The notes beneath the pieces were generated by a model. It was not told the origin of the DNA and did no database searches. It saw only the letters and a program-made list of their open reading frames with translations. This document shows positions 8,003 through 17,466 of a stretch of DNA of 64,000 nucleotides, piece by piece. Both the position numbers and the translations under genes were made by a program. The stretch comes from Halorientalis regularis (GTDB taxonomy: Archaea; Halobacteriota; Halobacteria; Halobacteriales; Haloarculaceae). Numbering within the stretch: the first letter of the stretch is position 1; each line of letters begins with the position of its first letter. Where the stretch lies: NCBI RefSeq assembly GCF_023698535.1, contig NZ_JALJCL010000001.1, positions 186,001 to 250,000 of the forward strand, in the 5' to 3' direction.

Positions 8003-9451
8003 TCACTCGTGCCAGGAGAGCGCCGCGTCGAGGTCGTGGGGTTCGTGACCGCCGCTATCGAGCGCGCGGTCGAGATACGCCCGCAATCGCTCGCGGTAGT
8101 CGGGACGGGCACAGCGGTCGACGAGCAGGCGAGCGCGCTCCCGCGGGGCGGTGCCGCGCAGGTCGGCGACGCCGTGTTCGGTGACGACGGCGTCCACGTC
8201 GTGTTCGGTGTGGTCGACGTGGGGCACCATCGGGACGATTCGCGAGCGGTCGCCGTCACCGACCGTCGAGGGAAGCGCGATGATCGACAGCGCGGCGTTG
8301 CGGGTGAAGTCGGCACTGCCGCCGATGCCGTTGAGGACGCGCGAGCCGTCGACGTGCGTGGAGTTGGCGTGGCCGTACAGGTCGACTTCGAGGGCGCTGT
8401 TGACCGCGACGACGCCGACGCGGTCGATGAGTGCGGGCCGGTTCGACACGTCGGCGGGGCGCAACACCACGTCCTCGGCGTAGCGCTCGGCGTCGGCGAA
8501 CAGCCGATCCTGTCCCTCCGCCGAGAGCGCGAGCGATGTCGCGCTGGCGGCCTCCAGCCGTCCGGAATCGAGCAGGTCGAGCAGGCCGTCCTGGATTACC
8601 TCGCCGAAGTAGATCAGGTCCCGGTCGCCGAAGTCGGCGTCCGCGAGCGCGCCCATCAGGGCGTTGCCGAGGCTCCCGACGCCGAACTGGACGCGCACGG
8701 AGTCGGCGAACAGCGGCGAGCGCTCGACCTCGTCGGTCAGGAACGAGCGCAGATTCCCCGCAATGGCCCGGTCGGTCTCGGTCGGCTCGCGGAACTCGTA
8801 CGGCTCGTCGCGGCGGTCAGTCTCGACCACGGCGGCCAGGGCGTCGGCGTCGAACTCGATCCGCGGGCCGCCGATGCGCTCGTCCGGCGTGGACAGCGGC
8901 ACGGGTTCTCTGTCGGGCGGCAGGGCAGGGCGATAGATGTCGTGGAACTCCGCGAGCGATCGCGGCTGTGCGTGGTTGACCTCGACGATCAACTCGTCGG
9001 CACGTTCGACGTAGGCCGGCGTGTGGCCGACCGACCCCGAGGGGATCAGCCAGTCCTCGCCGACGGCGACGGCCTCGACCACGGCCACGTCCGGGTCGAC
9101 CAGCCCGCCGAACTGCACGTCGTCGCCGAGCGTCGAGATGTGGCGGTCGGCGAAGGCCATCCGGCCGTCGTTGGCCGCCGCCCGGGCCGGCGAGCGAGCC
9201 TGGTAGGGATAGCGGCGGGCGATGGCGTCGGCCTCCACGAGCGCCACGTCGATCTCCTCGCCGACGCTCCCGCCGCTGACGACAGTGAGCGAGAGGTCTC
9301 GATCCGACTCGGCCAGCGCGAGCGGGACGGCCTTCGGGTAGCCGACGCTCCCGAAGCCGCTGACCAGCATCGTCGCGTCCGCGGGCACGTCGGCGGCCGC
9401 ACTGGCGGCGTCGGTGACGGGAAGCTCGCCCTCGATCCGCTGGTCGGTCAC
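8003..9451 (-). CDS. Acetyl-CoA hydrolase/CoA-transferase family protein (Cat1-like)
   Basis: A 482-aa family I CoA-transferase, likely moving CoA between short carboxylic acids such as acetate, succinate or 4-hydroxybutyrate. The N-terminal Rossmann-like half contains LVSGFGSVGYPKAVP. The probable catalytic glutamate is E284 in YFGEVIQDG. The C-terminal GIGGSADFTRNA motif is the signature of this family. Its ATG overlaps the stop of the upstream MaoC-like gene by 4 nt (ATGA), so the pair is a leftward operon linking acyl-CoA hydration with CoA transfer. The exact acid substrate cannot be read from sequence. Confidence 0.88.
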   Translation of the reverse strand: MTDQRIEGELPVTDAASAAADVPADATMLVSGFGSVGYPKAVPLALAESDRDLSLTVVSGGSVGEEIDVALVEADAIARRYPYQARSPARAAANDGRMAFADRHISTLGDDVQFGGLVDPDVAVVEAVAVGEDWLIPSGSVGHTPAYVERADELIVEVNHAQPRSLAEFHDIYRPALPPDREPVPLSTPDERIGGPRIEFDADALAAVVETDRRDEPYEFREPTETDRAIAGNLRSFLTDEVERSPLFADSVRVQFGVGSLGNALMGALADADFGDRDLIYFGEVIQDGLLDLLDSGRLEAASATSLALSAEGQDRLFADAERYAEDVVLRPADVSNRPALIDRVGVVAVNSALEVDLYGHANSTHVDGSRVLNGIGGSADFTRNAALSIIALPSTVGDGDRSRIVPMVPHVDHTEHDVDAVVTEHGVADLRGTAPRERARLLVDRCARPDYRERLRAYLDRALDSGGHEPHDLDAALSWHE

Positions 9452-10014
9452 GACAGGTCCTCCGGCTGAGTGCCAACGCCGTCGGGCCAGCCCGTTGGCG
9501 CGGCGGCCGAGGGCTCGGCGGCCTCGCGTTTCAGCACCATCGGCGTCCGTTCGAGCGTGAGGACGAGCTCGTCGTCCTGGTTGTACGTTCGGAGTTCGGT
9601 CGTGACGATGCCGACGTGGTCCCGGGAGTCCGATTCCCGCTTCTCGATGACTTCGCTCTCGGCGAACAGCGTGTCGCCGTGAAACACGGGCGCGTGGTGA
9701 CGGATCTCGTCGTAGCCGAGGTTCGCCGTCGCGTTGGCCGACACGTCCACGACGCTCATACCGACCGCGAGCGCGATGACGAAGGTGCCGTCGACGAGGC
9801 GCTCGCCGAACTCGGTCTCGGCGGCGTAGGCCTCGTTGAAGTGCATCGGGTTGGCGTTCATCGTCAGGTTCGTGAACCAGACGTTGTCCGTCTCCGTGAC
9901 GGTCCGGCCGTAGGGGTGTTTGTAAATGTCGCCGACCGCGAAGTCCTCGAAAAAGCGGCCCTGCCAGCCCTCGACGAGTCGGCGGTCGGAACCGTCCGTG
10001 TCCTCAGATGGCAT
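9448..10014 (-). CDS. MaoC-like hot-dog-fold acyl-CoA hydratase
   Basis: A 188-aa single hot-dog domain. The opening FFEDFAVGDIYKHPYGRTVT resembles mesaconyl-CoA hydratase relatives. In the hydratase-2 motif GDxNPLH the aspartate is replaced: the segment reads TMNANPMHFN, with N53 and H58. The hydratase Asp/His pair is therefore incomplete in the classical sense, as in the mesaconyl-CoA hydratase branch. Reaction is probably hydration of an unsaturated acyl-CoA. It is first in a two-gene operon with a CoA-transferase. A mesaconate or methylaspartate-cycle role is a guess; characterised mesaconyl-CoA hydratases are longer two-domain proteins. Confidence 0.8.
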   Translation of the reverse strand: MPSEDTDGSDRRLVEGWQGRFFEDFAVGDIYKHPYGRTVTETDNVWFTNLTMNANPMHFNEAYAAETEFGERLVDGTFVIALAVGMSVVDVSANATANLGYDEIRHHAPVFHGDTLFAESEVIEKRESDSRDHVGIVTTELRTYNQDDELVLTLERTPMVLKREAAEPSAAAPTGWPDGVGTQPEDLS

Positions 10015-10107
10015 AGCCCCTGCCTCGAACGCCGGGATTGTGTCAGTGTCGGTCGGGAACCGAGACAGAAGAAAACGGTTTCACACTCCTGGGCCCAGTC
10101 GTGGGCG

Positions 10108-10219
10108 ATGAAAGTCCGCGTTCCCGGGGGCAGACGAGGAGGAACTGGCCGCCCGCTTTGCCTTCTACGAGGACGTGGAGAAAGAGCGCCCGAACAAGAA
10201 ACACGGGACCGTCGTCTGA
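10108..10219 (+). pseudogene. Small acidic ORF, apparently frameshifted
   Basis: Between the MaoC-like and Usp genes one frame ends in ADEEELAARFAFYEDVEKE and RPNKKHGTVV before TGA 10217-10219. This is strongly haloarchaeal composition, and no other frame looks coding. The frame has no start codon: it opens from a TGA (10109-10111) overlapping an ATG at 10108. Removing one A from ATGAAAGTCC would restore MKSAFPGADEEE and a 36-residue protein. Either a decayed small gene or a one-base error. Function unknown. Confidence 0.4.
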
Positions 10220-10269
10220 CCCGACCCGCAACCGAAAGGCGTGTGTACACCGCGGGGTGAGATTTTGCT

Positions 10270-10692
10270 ATGTACGACGACATTCTGATCCCGACCGACG
10301 GCGGCGAGGGGTTCGGTGCCGTCCTGGACCGCGCCGTCGAAATCGCACCGGACGAGGCGACCGTCCACGTCCTCTACGTCGTCGACGACCGTGCGTTCCT
10401 GACCCTCGACGACGAGATGAAGTCGGAGGTCCTCGAGGACCTCCAGGCCGAAGGGACCGACGCCGTGGGCACCGTCGCCGACGAAGTCGAAGCCGCCGGC
10501 CTGGATGCCGTCACCGCGATCCGACGGGGCACGCCGGCCGACGAGATCGTCGCCTACGCCGAGCAGGAGGGCGTCGACGTGGTGACCATGGGAACACGGG
10601 GCGACGACTACACGCAGAACATCCTCGGCAGTACGGCGGAAAAAGTCGTCGCCGACGCGTCGATCCCGGTGTTGACCGTCGATCTGTCCTGA
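10270..10692 (+). CDS. Universal stress protein (UspA family, single domain)
   Basis: A 140-aa cytoplasmic protein of the UspA alpha/beta fold. The N-terminal strand MYDDILIPTDGG and the ATP-binding loop GTRGDDYTQNILGSTAEKVV (G2xG9xGS type) indicate a nucleotide-binding Usp. The C-terminus ends IPVLTVDL as usual. It stands alone, convergent with a membrane protein gene only 4 nt beyond its stop. Precise physiological role not known. Confidence 0.92.
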   Translation: MYDDILIPTDGGEGFGAVLDRAVEIAPDEATVHVLYVVDDRAFLTLDDEMKSEVLEDLQAEGTDAVGTVADEVEAAGLDAVTAIRRGTPADEIVAYAEQEGVDVVTMGTRGDDYTQNILGSTAEKVVADASIPVLTVDLS

Positions 10693-10696
10693 CGTC

Positions 10697-11401
10697 TCAG
10701 GCCGACCGCTCGGCCAGTTCGACGCCGAGGTACCCGCCCAGCGCCGACAGTCCGACGACGGTGAGGACGGTCACGACGAGCGCGAACACCAAGACGAGCG
10801 CGATAGCGACGGCCCCGAGGCCGACGCCGATCTCGGCACCGACGACCGCGGCCCCGCCGATCAGAAACGCGAAGAGGACGGTCGCGGGAATCGACGTGAC
10901 CAGTCCCGAGTACGCGCCGACGCGGACGCCGTTGCTCCCGTCACCGCGGCCGAGGTAGCCCGCGACCGCTCCGCCCAACACGGGTGAGAACGGGACGAAC
11001 GAGCTGACGACGGTGACGACCGCGCCGATCACGGCGTTGGTGGTCGTGTCCGGGCCGGCCTCGCCGGTCTCGGCGCGGCGGCGGTGCCAGCGGGTACGGT
11101 AGGCCATGAACGCGACACCAGCGACCACGAACAGCAGGCCCGTGACGGCGAGGCCGATACCGCCCCACCAGGCGAGCCCGTAGAGCGCGTCCACGAGTTG
11201 CGCTTCGGTCAGTCCGTCCGAGCGGACGGTGCCCTCGGCGACGGCGGCGGCGATCCAACTGCGGTCGGCCGCGCTGTAGAGCGCGGCTCCGCCCGCCGCG
11301 AACAGCAGGCCAGCGAGGATCGTCACGAGGGTGACAGCCCAGTCGACGGTGCGGCTGACGGCCCCAGAGTCGATGCCCTGTGCGTTGGATACTGAAGACA
11401 T
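10697..11401 (-). CDS. Membrane protein, DUF5518-like
   Basis: A 234-aa membrane protein with about five hydrophobic segments (near residues 22-45, 72-98, 125-148, 160-185, 190-220). The middle GAVVTVVSSFVPFSPVLGGAVAGYL region, with glycine-rich repeats and a short RGDGSNGVRVGAYSG loop, resembles the DUF5518 family of haloarchaeal membrane proteins; that name is from memory. A soluble linker of charged residues (RTRWHRRRAETGEAG) separates two membrane halves. Function unknown. Confidence 0.72.
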   Translation of the reverse strand: MSSVSNAQGIDSGAVSRTVDWAVTLVTILAGLLFAAGGAALYSAADRSWIAAAVAEGTVRSDGLTEAQLVDALYGLAWWGGIGLAVTGLLFVVAGVAFMAYRTRWHRRRAETGEAGPDTTTNAVIGAVVTVVSSFVPFSPVLGGAVAGYLGRGDGSNGVRVGAYSGLVTSIPATVLFAFLIGGAAVVGAEIGVGLGAVAIALVLVFALVVTVLTVVGLSALGGYLGVELAERSA

Positions 11402-11481
11402 ACCTGACTGTACGTCCAGTATGGATATAAACTAGCAGTGACGGTTGCTGACACTGAAACTGCGACCGGCGGTGCGCCCGC

Positions 11482-12711
11482 TCAGTCGTCGGCGGGCAGT
11501 TCCCGCTCGGGCGCGACGGTGACGACGGCTTCCAGTACGTCCGCCGGCGACGCGACTCGTATCATCTGCTCGGGTCGGTTCGGAGCGGTTCGGTCCGCCG
11601 ATCCGCTGTCTGCTGGCCTCGCTCCGTCGACCGTCACGACCGGGAGTCGGGCGTCGAGTACGGCCGCGATGCCGTCGGCCGCTGGCGGGTCGGCCGCGAC
11701 GAGCGCGGTCGCGGCGTCCCGGAGCGTACTCACGCGGTCCCGGACCGCGGGGCCGAGCGAGCCGAACGCCGGGGCCGTCACAGTCTCCAGGTCCCGGGCG
11801 CGGGCGGTCTCGGCGGCGAGGTCACCCTCTGGAAGCGGGCCCGCCGTGACGGTCGCGCCGGCATCGTGGAGCCGGGCGATCACCCGCGCGGCGGTCCGGC
11901 CGGTCCCGACGACGTGGACGGTCAGGTCGCGGTCGCGACGCTCGCCGAGGGCCGTCACCGACGGTGTTCCTGTGGTGGGGTGGGTCGTCACGGCGGCGTC
12001 GGCGTCGAAGGCCGCGCCGAGTGCGGGGGCGTCCAGTACCTCGGCTGGTGGGCCGTTCGCCAGCACCCGGCCGTCCGCGAGCAGGACGATGCGATCACAG
12101 AACCGCGCGGCCAGGTCGAGGTCGTGGATCGCCGCGAGCGCGGCCTTGCCCGAGGCGCCCAGATCCGAGACGAGCGACAGCGTCTCGACCTGGTGATTCA
12201 CGTCGAGGCTCGCCGTCGGTTCGTCGAGCAAGAGCGCGGGCGTGTCCTGTGCGAGGGCGCGGGCGAGCAGGACGCGCTGGCGCTCGCCGCCGCTCACTTC
12301 GTCGACCGGGCGGTCGGCGAATCGGGCCGTGTCGGTCCGGTCCAGCGCGCGCCGAACCGCCCGGTCGTCGGCCTCGCGGTCGGACCGCCCGAAGCGCGTG
12401 TGGTAGGGCGTCCGTCCCATCGCCACGATGTCCTCGACGGAGAAGTCGAAGCCGACGTGGGTGTCCTGGGGGACGGTCGCGACCAGTCGGCCGCGCTCCC
12501 GGGCCGAACAGTCGATGACGCGGCGGCCGTCGATTTCCACCGTGCCGGATTCGGGTTCGAGGACGCCGTTTATCGCCTGCAAGAGCGTCGTCTTGCCCGC
12601 GCCGTTGGGCCCGACGAGCGCGACGAACTCGTCCTCGTCGACGGTCAGTGATACGCCCTCGAAGACGGTGACGCCGCCGCGGGCGACCGTCAGGTCCTCG
12701 ACCTCGATCAC
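11482..12711 (-). CDS. btuD: Cobalamin/heme-type ABC transporter ATP-binding protein with extra C-terminal domain
   Basis: A 409-aa ATPase starting with GTG at 12711, overlapping the permease stop by 4 nt. Walker [10 protein letters not shown] is at residues 34-42, the signature VSGGERQ at 139-145 and Walker B LLLDEP at 160-165. The ATPase domain ends near residue 250. The remaining 150 residues are unusual: from about 263 they read [19 protein letters not shown], like a Rossmann-type nucleotide-binding fold, followed by [18 protein letters not shown]. Genuine BtuD/FhuC ATPases are about 250-270 aa. With btuC and btuF it forms a vitamin B12 (or possibly siderophore/heme) importer. Confidence 0.87.
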   Translation of the reverse strand: MIEVEDLTVARGGVTVFEGVSLTVDEDEFVALVGPNGAGKTTLLQAINGVLEPESGTVEIDGRRVIDCSARERGRLVATVPQDTHVGFDFSVEDIVAMGRTPYHTRFGRSDREADDRAVRRALDRTDTARFADRPVDEVSGGERQRVLLARALAQDTPALLLDEPTASLDVNHQVETLSLVSDLGASGKAALAAIHDLDLAARFCDRIVLLADGRVLANGPPAEVLDAPALGAAFDADAAVTTHPTTGTPSVTALGERRDRDLTVHVVGTGRTAARVIARLHDAGATVTAGPLPEGDLAAETARARDLETVTAPAFGSLGPAVRDRVSTLRDAATALVAADPPAADGIAAVLDARLPVVTVDGARPADSGSADRTAPNRPEQMIRVASPADVLEAVVTVAPERELPADD

Positions 12712-13808
12712 AGCGCGTGCACCTCCCGGTTCCGGAGCAGGTAGAGGAAGAAGGGTGCGCCCAGCGCGGCGGTGACGATTCCTACGGGGACCTCCGCGGG
12801 CCCGGCGCGGGCGAACGTGTCGGCGGCGACGAGGAAGGCCGCACCCGCGAGCGCGCTCGTCGGGAGCAGGATGCGGTGGTCCGGACCGACCAGCAACCGC
12901 ATGACGTGGGGAACGATCAGGCCGACGAAGCCGATGACGCCGGCGACCGACACCGCCGCGGCGGTGATGACGCTCGAAACCGCGAGCAGGATTCGCTTGG
13001 TGCGTTCGACCTCGATGCCGAGCGTGTGCGCGTCGGTCTCCCCGAGCAGGAGGACGTTCAGGTCGCGGGCGTAGGCGTAGAGGACGCCGAACGCGAGCAG
13101 GGCGAGCGGCAGGGTCACCTCCACCTCGGCCCACGACGAGCCGGAGAGCTGGCCCATCAGCCAGTAGACGGCTTCCCGGAGGCTCTGGCCGGCCTGCAAC
13201 AACATGTAGGAGACGGCCGCCCCGAGCAACGTCTGGACGGCGACGCCCGCCAGGAGCAGGGTGGCGACCGGCGTGCGACCGCCCTCGCTGGCGATGGCGT
13301 AGACGCCGAAGGCGGCCACCAGCGCTCCGACGAAGGCGGCGGTCTGGAGGCCGAAGGGGATCGCGAGCGGAAAGGCGATGGTCGCGACCGCGCCGACGGC
13401 CGCGCCGGAGGAGACGCCGATGATCGACGGGTCGGCCATCGGATTCCGGAAGAAGCCCTGCATGACGGCGCCGGCCGAGGCCAGCGAGAAGCCGACGACG
13501 GCCGCCAGCGCGATCCGGGGGAGCCGCACCTGCCGGACGATGATCTCGGCGGTCGTCGGGACCGACAGCGAGAGCGGGTAGTAGTAGGACAGGTCCGGCA
13601 CCGGGACGGGGACCGACGCGCCGAACGCGCTGGCGGACTCGACGCTCACCGAGACGCCGACGGGAATCGCCACCGCGTTGAGCGTCGCTTTGGCGACGGT
13701 GACGGGGTCGATGGCGACCGGCCCGATGGTCGCGCTCGCGAGGACGACCGCCACGAGGAGGACGGACAGTCCGACCGACCACCAGACGGTCCGGACGCCC
13801 GTGTGCAT
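12708..13808 (-). CDS. btuC: Cobalamin-type ABC transporter permease (BtuC/FecCD family)
   Basis: A 366-aa permease with about ten membrane helices. Family landmarks are readable: [20 protein letters not shown] and [19 protein letters not shown] in the first third, [10 protein letters not shown] in the middle, and [20 protein letters not shown], a typical FecCD motif, near the C-terminus. The start at 13808 ([10 protein letters not shown]) places the first helix next to the N-terminus; the frame is open further upstream but there runs opposite btuF. It is leftward, coupled to btuD, and divergent from btuF by 61 nt. Confidence 0.92.
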   Translation of the reverse strand: MHTGVRTVWWSVGLSVLLVAVVLASATIGPVAIDPVTVAKATLNAVAIPVGVSVSVESASAFGASVPVPVPDLSYYYPLSLSVPTTAEIIVRQVRLPRIALAAVVGFSLASAGAVMQGFFRNPMADPSIIGVSSGAAVGAVATIAFPLAIPFGLQTAAFVGALVAAFGVYAIASEGGRTPVATLLLAGVAVQTLLGAAVSYMLLQAGQSLREAVYWLMGQLSGSSWAEVEVTLPLALLAFGVLYAYARDLNVLLLGETDAHTLGIEVERTKRILLAVSSVITAAAVSVAGVIGFVGLIVPHVMRLLVGPDHRILLPTSALAGAAFLVAADTFARAGPAEVPVGIVTAALGAPFFLYLLRNREVHAL

Positions 13809-13869
13809 AGTCTTCAAGCTGGATTGGAGTAGGCAAATACTTATTGGATACCGACAGAGGCTGACGCAG

Positions 13870-14994
13870 ATGAACACACGAACACTCGTTCTCGCGGCGG
13901 TCGTACTCGTCGCCGGGGGACTCGCGGCGACCGGCGCGGTGGCCGGTGGGTCGGCCGACGGTGCTTCAGACGCCCGATCAGCCCTGGGGCCGTCCGTCGG
14001 TGATCGGGCGGCGTCGGTCGCACAGAGCAGTTGTGCGTTCCCGGTCACGCGGACGGACGTGACGGGGACCGAGGTCGCGGTCGAGGAGCGGCCCGAGCGG
14101 ATCGTCACGCTCCAGCCGAGTGACGCCCAGATCCTCTGGGAGATCGGCGCGCAGGATCGGGTCGTCGGGATGCCGGTGAACCAGTACACGTCGTATCTGG
14201 ACGACCGATCCGGCAAGGCCGACGTGAGCGGTGAGGGCGTCGTCGAGAGAGTCGTCGGCACCAACCCCGATCTCGTGCTGGCGGCGAACGTCTCCGACCC
14301 CGAAACCGTCGAATCGCTCCGCGACGCCGGGCTGACGGTGTATCACTTCGCCGGCGTGCGATCGCTGGAGGAGATCGCGCGGAACGTCGAGACTGTCGGC
14401 CAGCTGGTCGGGTCCTGCGAGTCCGCACGCGAGGAGGCCAGCGAGTTTCGACTCACGGTCGAGCGCGCAGAGGCCGCCCACGCGAATGCCGAGGACCGGC
14501 CGTCCGTGCTCTACACCTTCTTCGGCTTCACGACCGGCACGGGTACGCATATCCACGACGCCATCGAAACCGCCGGTGGGGAGAACGTCGCCGCCGAGGC
14601 CGGGCTGGAGGGGTACAAGGAACTCAACGACGAGATCGTGATCGACCGGAACCCCGAGTGGATCGTCTTCCCCGACGACTACACCGTTCCCGAGGGGACG
14701 CCGTACAACGAGACGACCGCGTTCCAGCGAAACCAGACCATCGCACTCGACTACAGTTACATCAACCAGCCCGGGCCCAGGGTGGCGATTCCGCTGACTC
14801 AGCTCGCCAAGACCTGGTACCCCGAGGGCCTGGCCGAGGCCAACCGCACGGTGAACGCCTCTGACGTGGACACGCCGAACCGGACGGCGGCCGAGACGAC
14901 CGCGGTGAACGGGCCGGGCTTCGGTGTCGCGGTGGCGGGACTCGCCGTGCTGGCCCTGATCGCGGCGGCGCTTCTGGTCGGGCGGCGGCCCTGA
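13870..14994 (+). CDS. btuF: Cobalamin-type substrate-binding protein with PGF-CTERM anchor
   Basis: A 374-aa extracellular binding protein of the helical-backbone metal-receptor type. Residues 1-25 are a Sec signal peptide. The binding-protein core begins [20 protein letters not shown] and includes [20 protein letters not shown]. The C-terminus [20 protein letters not shown] plus a short RR tail is a PGF-CTERM sorting signal, processed by archaeosortase A, so the protein is probably lipid-anchored after cleavage rather than being a Tat lipoprotein. It diverges from btuC-btuD. Corrinoid is the likeliest ligand; iron-siderophore cannot be excluded. Confidence 0.9.
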   Translation: MNTRTLVLAAVVLVAGGLAATGAVAGGSADGASDARSALGPSVGDRAASVAQSSCAFPVTRTDVTGTEVAVEERPERIVTLQPSDAQILWEIGAQDRVVGMPVNQYTSYLDDRSGKADVSGEGVVERVVGTNPDLVLAANVSDPETVESLRDAGLTVYHFAGVRSLEEIARNVETVGQLVGSCESAREEASEFRLTVERAEAAHANAEDRPSVLYTFFGFTTGTGTHIHDAIETAGGENVAAEAGLEGYKELNDEIVIDRNPEWIVFPDDYTVPEGTPYNETTAFQRNQTIALDYSYINQPGPRVAIPLTQLAKTWYPEGLAEANRTVNASDVDTPNRTAAETTAVNGPGFGVAVAGLAVLALIAAALLVGRRP

Positions 14995-15040
14995 AAGCTG
15001 GACGGAAAAGTCCTTACCGACGGCCCGGCCAGAGGCGAGT

Positions 15041-15319
15041 ATGGTCGAAAACGTCATCTGGCCCGCATACCTCGACGCGGAGTTGACACGCGCCGAGGGT
15101 CGGCGGGTCAATCTGGAGCAGGCGGTCCCCGAGCCGACCGTCGACGAGATCGCACAGGCGGTCCAGCAGGTGGGCTACGACGCCGTCATCGAACGGGACA
15201 AAGAGTACTCCCGGGAGTTCGAGCCACGGGGGCGCGTCCTCGTGAAAGACGCCGACGACGCGAGCAAGAGCGACCTGCTGGGTGCCGTGGCGGCTTACCT
15301 GGACGTGATCCGCTCGTGA
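15041..15319 (+). CDS. srp19: Signal recognition particle subunit SRP19
   Basis: A 92-aa RNA-binding protein that joins the tips of helices 6 and 8 of archaeal 7S RNA and promotes SRP54 binding. The sequence begins [19 protein letters not shown], the standard SRP19 opening, followed by an [14 protein letters not shown] segment. It is followed, with a 4-nt overlap, by gar1, a common pairing in archaea. No 7S RNA gene is visible beside it. Confidence 0.95.
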   Translation: MVENVIWPAYLDAELTRAEGRRVNLEQAVPEPTVDEIAQAVQQVGYDAVIERDKEYSREFEPRGRVLVKDADDASKSDLLGAVAAYLDVIRS

Positions 15320-15549
15320 GCATGCAACGCGTCGGCGAGGTCGTCCGCACCGCGCAGGGCCTCGCGGTCGTCCGCTCACCCGACGACGGTCACCCCGACT
15401 TCGGCACGACCGTCGTCGACGAGAACCTGGACGAGATCGGTCGGGTCGTGGACGTGTTCGGCTCCGTCGAGCAGCCGTACGTGGCCGTCTCGACCGACGA
15501 GGACGTTCGGTTGCCCACGCTTCTGGGGACGGCGCTGTACGCCCGGTGA
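15316..15549 (+). CDS. gar1: H/ACA RNP protein Gar1
   Basis: A 77-aa protein of the H/ACA guide ribonucleoprotein, which pseudouridylates rRNA with Cbf5, Nop10 and L7Ae. The strand order [16 protein letters not shown], then [19 protein letters not shown] and QPYVAVS matches Gar1. A GTG at 15316 overlaps the srp19 stop; an ATG two codons later (15322) could also be used. Length is typical of haloarchaeal Gar1, which lacks the eukaryotic Gly/Arg tails. Confidence 0.93.
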   Translation: MSMQRVGEVVRTAQGLAVVRSPDDGHPDFGTTVVDENLDEIGRVVDVFGSVEQPYVAVSTDEDVRLPTLLGTALYAR

Positions 15550-15747
15550 GCCGGGGACGTCGAAACGGGACGGAATATCGGTTCGGTGAACTATCAAAAA
15601 TATTCCGGAGAGTTGTGAGTCGAGCAACGCTCCGTCCCCGTTTATCGGGACTGCACTGCACAGTGAAACCGATGCCACAGAGACACTGCCCCACCCGAGA
15701 ACGGTCCGGGCGAGAACGACCGGCCGGCGGCCATCGCTGACCGAACG

Positions 15748-16038
15748 ATGGACGAGCTCACTGGATTCCAGCGTGACCTCCTGTACGTCGTTGCCGGGCT
15801 CGACGACCCGCACGGGCTCGCGGTCACAGACGAGTTCGACGAGTACTACGAGCGAGACATTCAGCACGGTCGTCTCTATCCGAACCTCGACACACTTCTC
15901 GAGAAGGCCCTGATAGAAAAACGCGCGACGGATCGCCGGACCAACGCCTACTCGCTAACCGGGCGTGCGAAACGCGAGATCGAGGCCCGCCGCGAGTGGG
16001 AGAACGGCTACCTCGAGGACGACAGACTCATCCCCTGA
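15748..16038 (+). CDS. PadR-like winged-helix transcriptional regulator
   Basis: A 96-aa winged-helix protein. LTGFQRDLLYVVAGLDDPHG at the start and the HGRLYPNLDTLLEKALIEKR recognition region are typical of PadR regulators; the C-terminal dimerisation helix is short. It stands alone with about 200 nt of non-coding sequence upstream containing AT-rich AAAAATATTCC. Targets unknown; the lipoprotein gene 45 nt downstream is on the same strand. Confidence 0.85.
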   Translation: MDELTGFQRDLLYVVAGLDDPHGLAVTDEFDEYYERDIQHGRLYPNLDTLLEKALIEKRATDRRTNAYSLTGRAKREIEARREWENGYLEDDRLIP

Positions 16039-16083
16039 GGTCCGTGAGCAATATTGCACGCGGAGAGTCAGGGCCCAACTAGC

Positions 16084-17466
16084 ATGACCGACCGTCACCC
16101 TTCACGATTGCTGGAATTCGACCGTCGCCAGGTTCTGCACCTCGCCACCGCAGCGACGACGGCGGCACTCGGTGGCTGTTTCGGGCTCGGAGCCGCCGAT
16201 TATCCGTCGTACACCGACTGGATTCCACCAGAAGGCGATGGGATGGTCCTCGCGTACGTCGATTTCCGGATCACAGAAGAGTCACAGGAAGCGGACCAGA
16301 TGCTTCCGCTGCTCCTGCCATCGAGGAGGGATACCGCAGATAGCGAACTCGTCCCCGACCTGCCGACTCTGGATGCTATCGACGACCCGTTTCTCGCGTG
16401 GCCGCTCGACGTCTGGCGGCGGCTCCTCGCGGGCATGGGTATCGGGCTCGGGGGTGGGTTAGGGTATCTCGTCGACTCGGATCGGCCGTCAGAAACGATC
16501 GACGAGCTATTCATCGCCAACGACATCGTCGTCTCGACGGGCGAATTCGACACGAGCAGGGCAGACGAGAAGCTCCGTTCCGGTCCCGACGACCCGCCCG
16601 GCGATATCGAACACGAGGTCGTTGGCGACCACGGCGAGTTTACCCTCTACGAAGCGACGAGAGAGGGACTGGACGCCGTCACCGCAGTCAGCGAGACGGC
16701 CATCGTGTTCGGCGACACCAGCGACCACGTTCGGACGGTGATCGATACACGGCGGGGCACCGACGACCGAGCAGTCGACGACTCCGAACCGTTCGGCTGG
16801 TCGATCGAGACCGCGGGCGAGGGCGACTTCGTGGCCGGGTGGACGGGGCCGATCGACCTCGACCGGCACACACTGGGCGAACCAGCTGTCCAGTTGACCG
16901 GTGATCTCCTGTCCCAGCGTGAGCATCTGGTTGCCTCGATTTCGTTTGCCCCCGACGACGGCGAGATCGCGGCCGATCTCGCGATCGAAGACCCGGAACT
17001 CGACGGGAAGACACGGGATCGCATCGAATCCCGGCTGGGTACCTCGGCTACCGAGATGTCGGTCAGTACAGACGCCGACCGACTCTCCGCCACTGCGACG
17101 TATCCGGACGACGTGCTCGACCTCTCGTTCACCGAACCACAGGGGACCGACACCGCCACCGACACTGAGGAGCCGATCCCACCCGAGGGCGACACGCCAC
17201 CCGAGGTTGCAAACGCGGTGCCGGATGGGGCACTCGAACTGTCTCACGACGCCGCGGAGAACCACCTGACGGTCACGTTCGAGCGTGAACTCGCTGTAGA
17301 CAAGGTGACCCTGCGGGCGAGCGAACGGGACTATCGAGTCTGGACGAATTCGCCGAACGAGACCGACGACCTTACCATATCCGTCGACCCCGACGGCGAC
17401 GTCGTGATCGTCACCGCGACCGTCGACGGTGTCTCGGGCGAGATCGCCCGCCGGAAGGTCCCCTGA
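16084..17466 (+). CDS. Tat-exported haloarchaeal lipoprotein, function unknown
   Basis: A 460-aa protein. FDRRQVLHLA at residues 13-22 is a twin-arginine motif, and LGGC gives the lipobox Cys. The mature part is acidic; it has an extended N-terminal domain (DWIPPEGDGMVLAYVDF) and a C-terminal part from about 380 resembling an archaeal surface-protein beta domain (VTFERELAVDKVTLRAS). The ATG at 16084 precedes the signal. Many haloarchaea have similar large lipoproteins without known role. Not assigned to a family here. Confidence 0.72.
   Translation: MTDRHPSRLLEFDRRQVLHLATAATTAALGGCFGLGAADYPSYTDWIPPEGDGMVLAYVDFRITEESQEADQMLPLLLPSRRDTADSELVPDLPTLDAIDDPFLAWPLDVWRRLLAGMGIGLGGGLGYLVDSDRPSETIDELFIANDIVVSTGEFDTSRADEKLRSGPDDPPGDIEHEVVGDHGEFTLYEATREGLDAVTAVSETAIVFGDTSDHVRTVIDTRRGTDDRAVDDSEPFGWSIETAGEGDFVAGWTGPIDLDRHTLGEPAVQLTGDLLSQREHLVASISFAPDDGEIAADLAIEDPELDGKTRDRIESRLGTSATEMSVSTDADRLSATATYPDDVLDLSFTEPQGTDTATDTEEPIPPEGDTPPEVANAVPDGALELSHDAAENHLTVTFERELAVDKVTLRASERDYRVWTNSPNETDDLTISVDPDGDVVIVTATVDGVSGEIARRKVP

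Noticed and set aside
7712-9469. A 585-codon plus-strand open frame opposite the CoA-transferase
   Set aside because: It reads antisense to a clear enzyme. Its translation is Val/Arg/Asp-rich without motifs, which is common for shadows of GC-rich genes.
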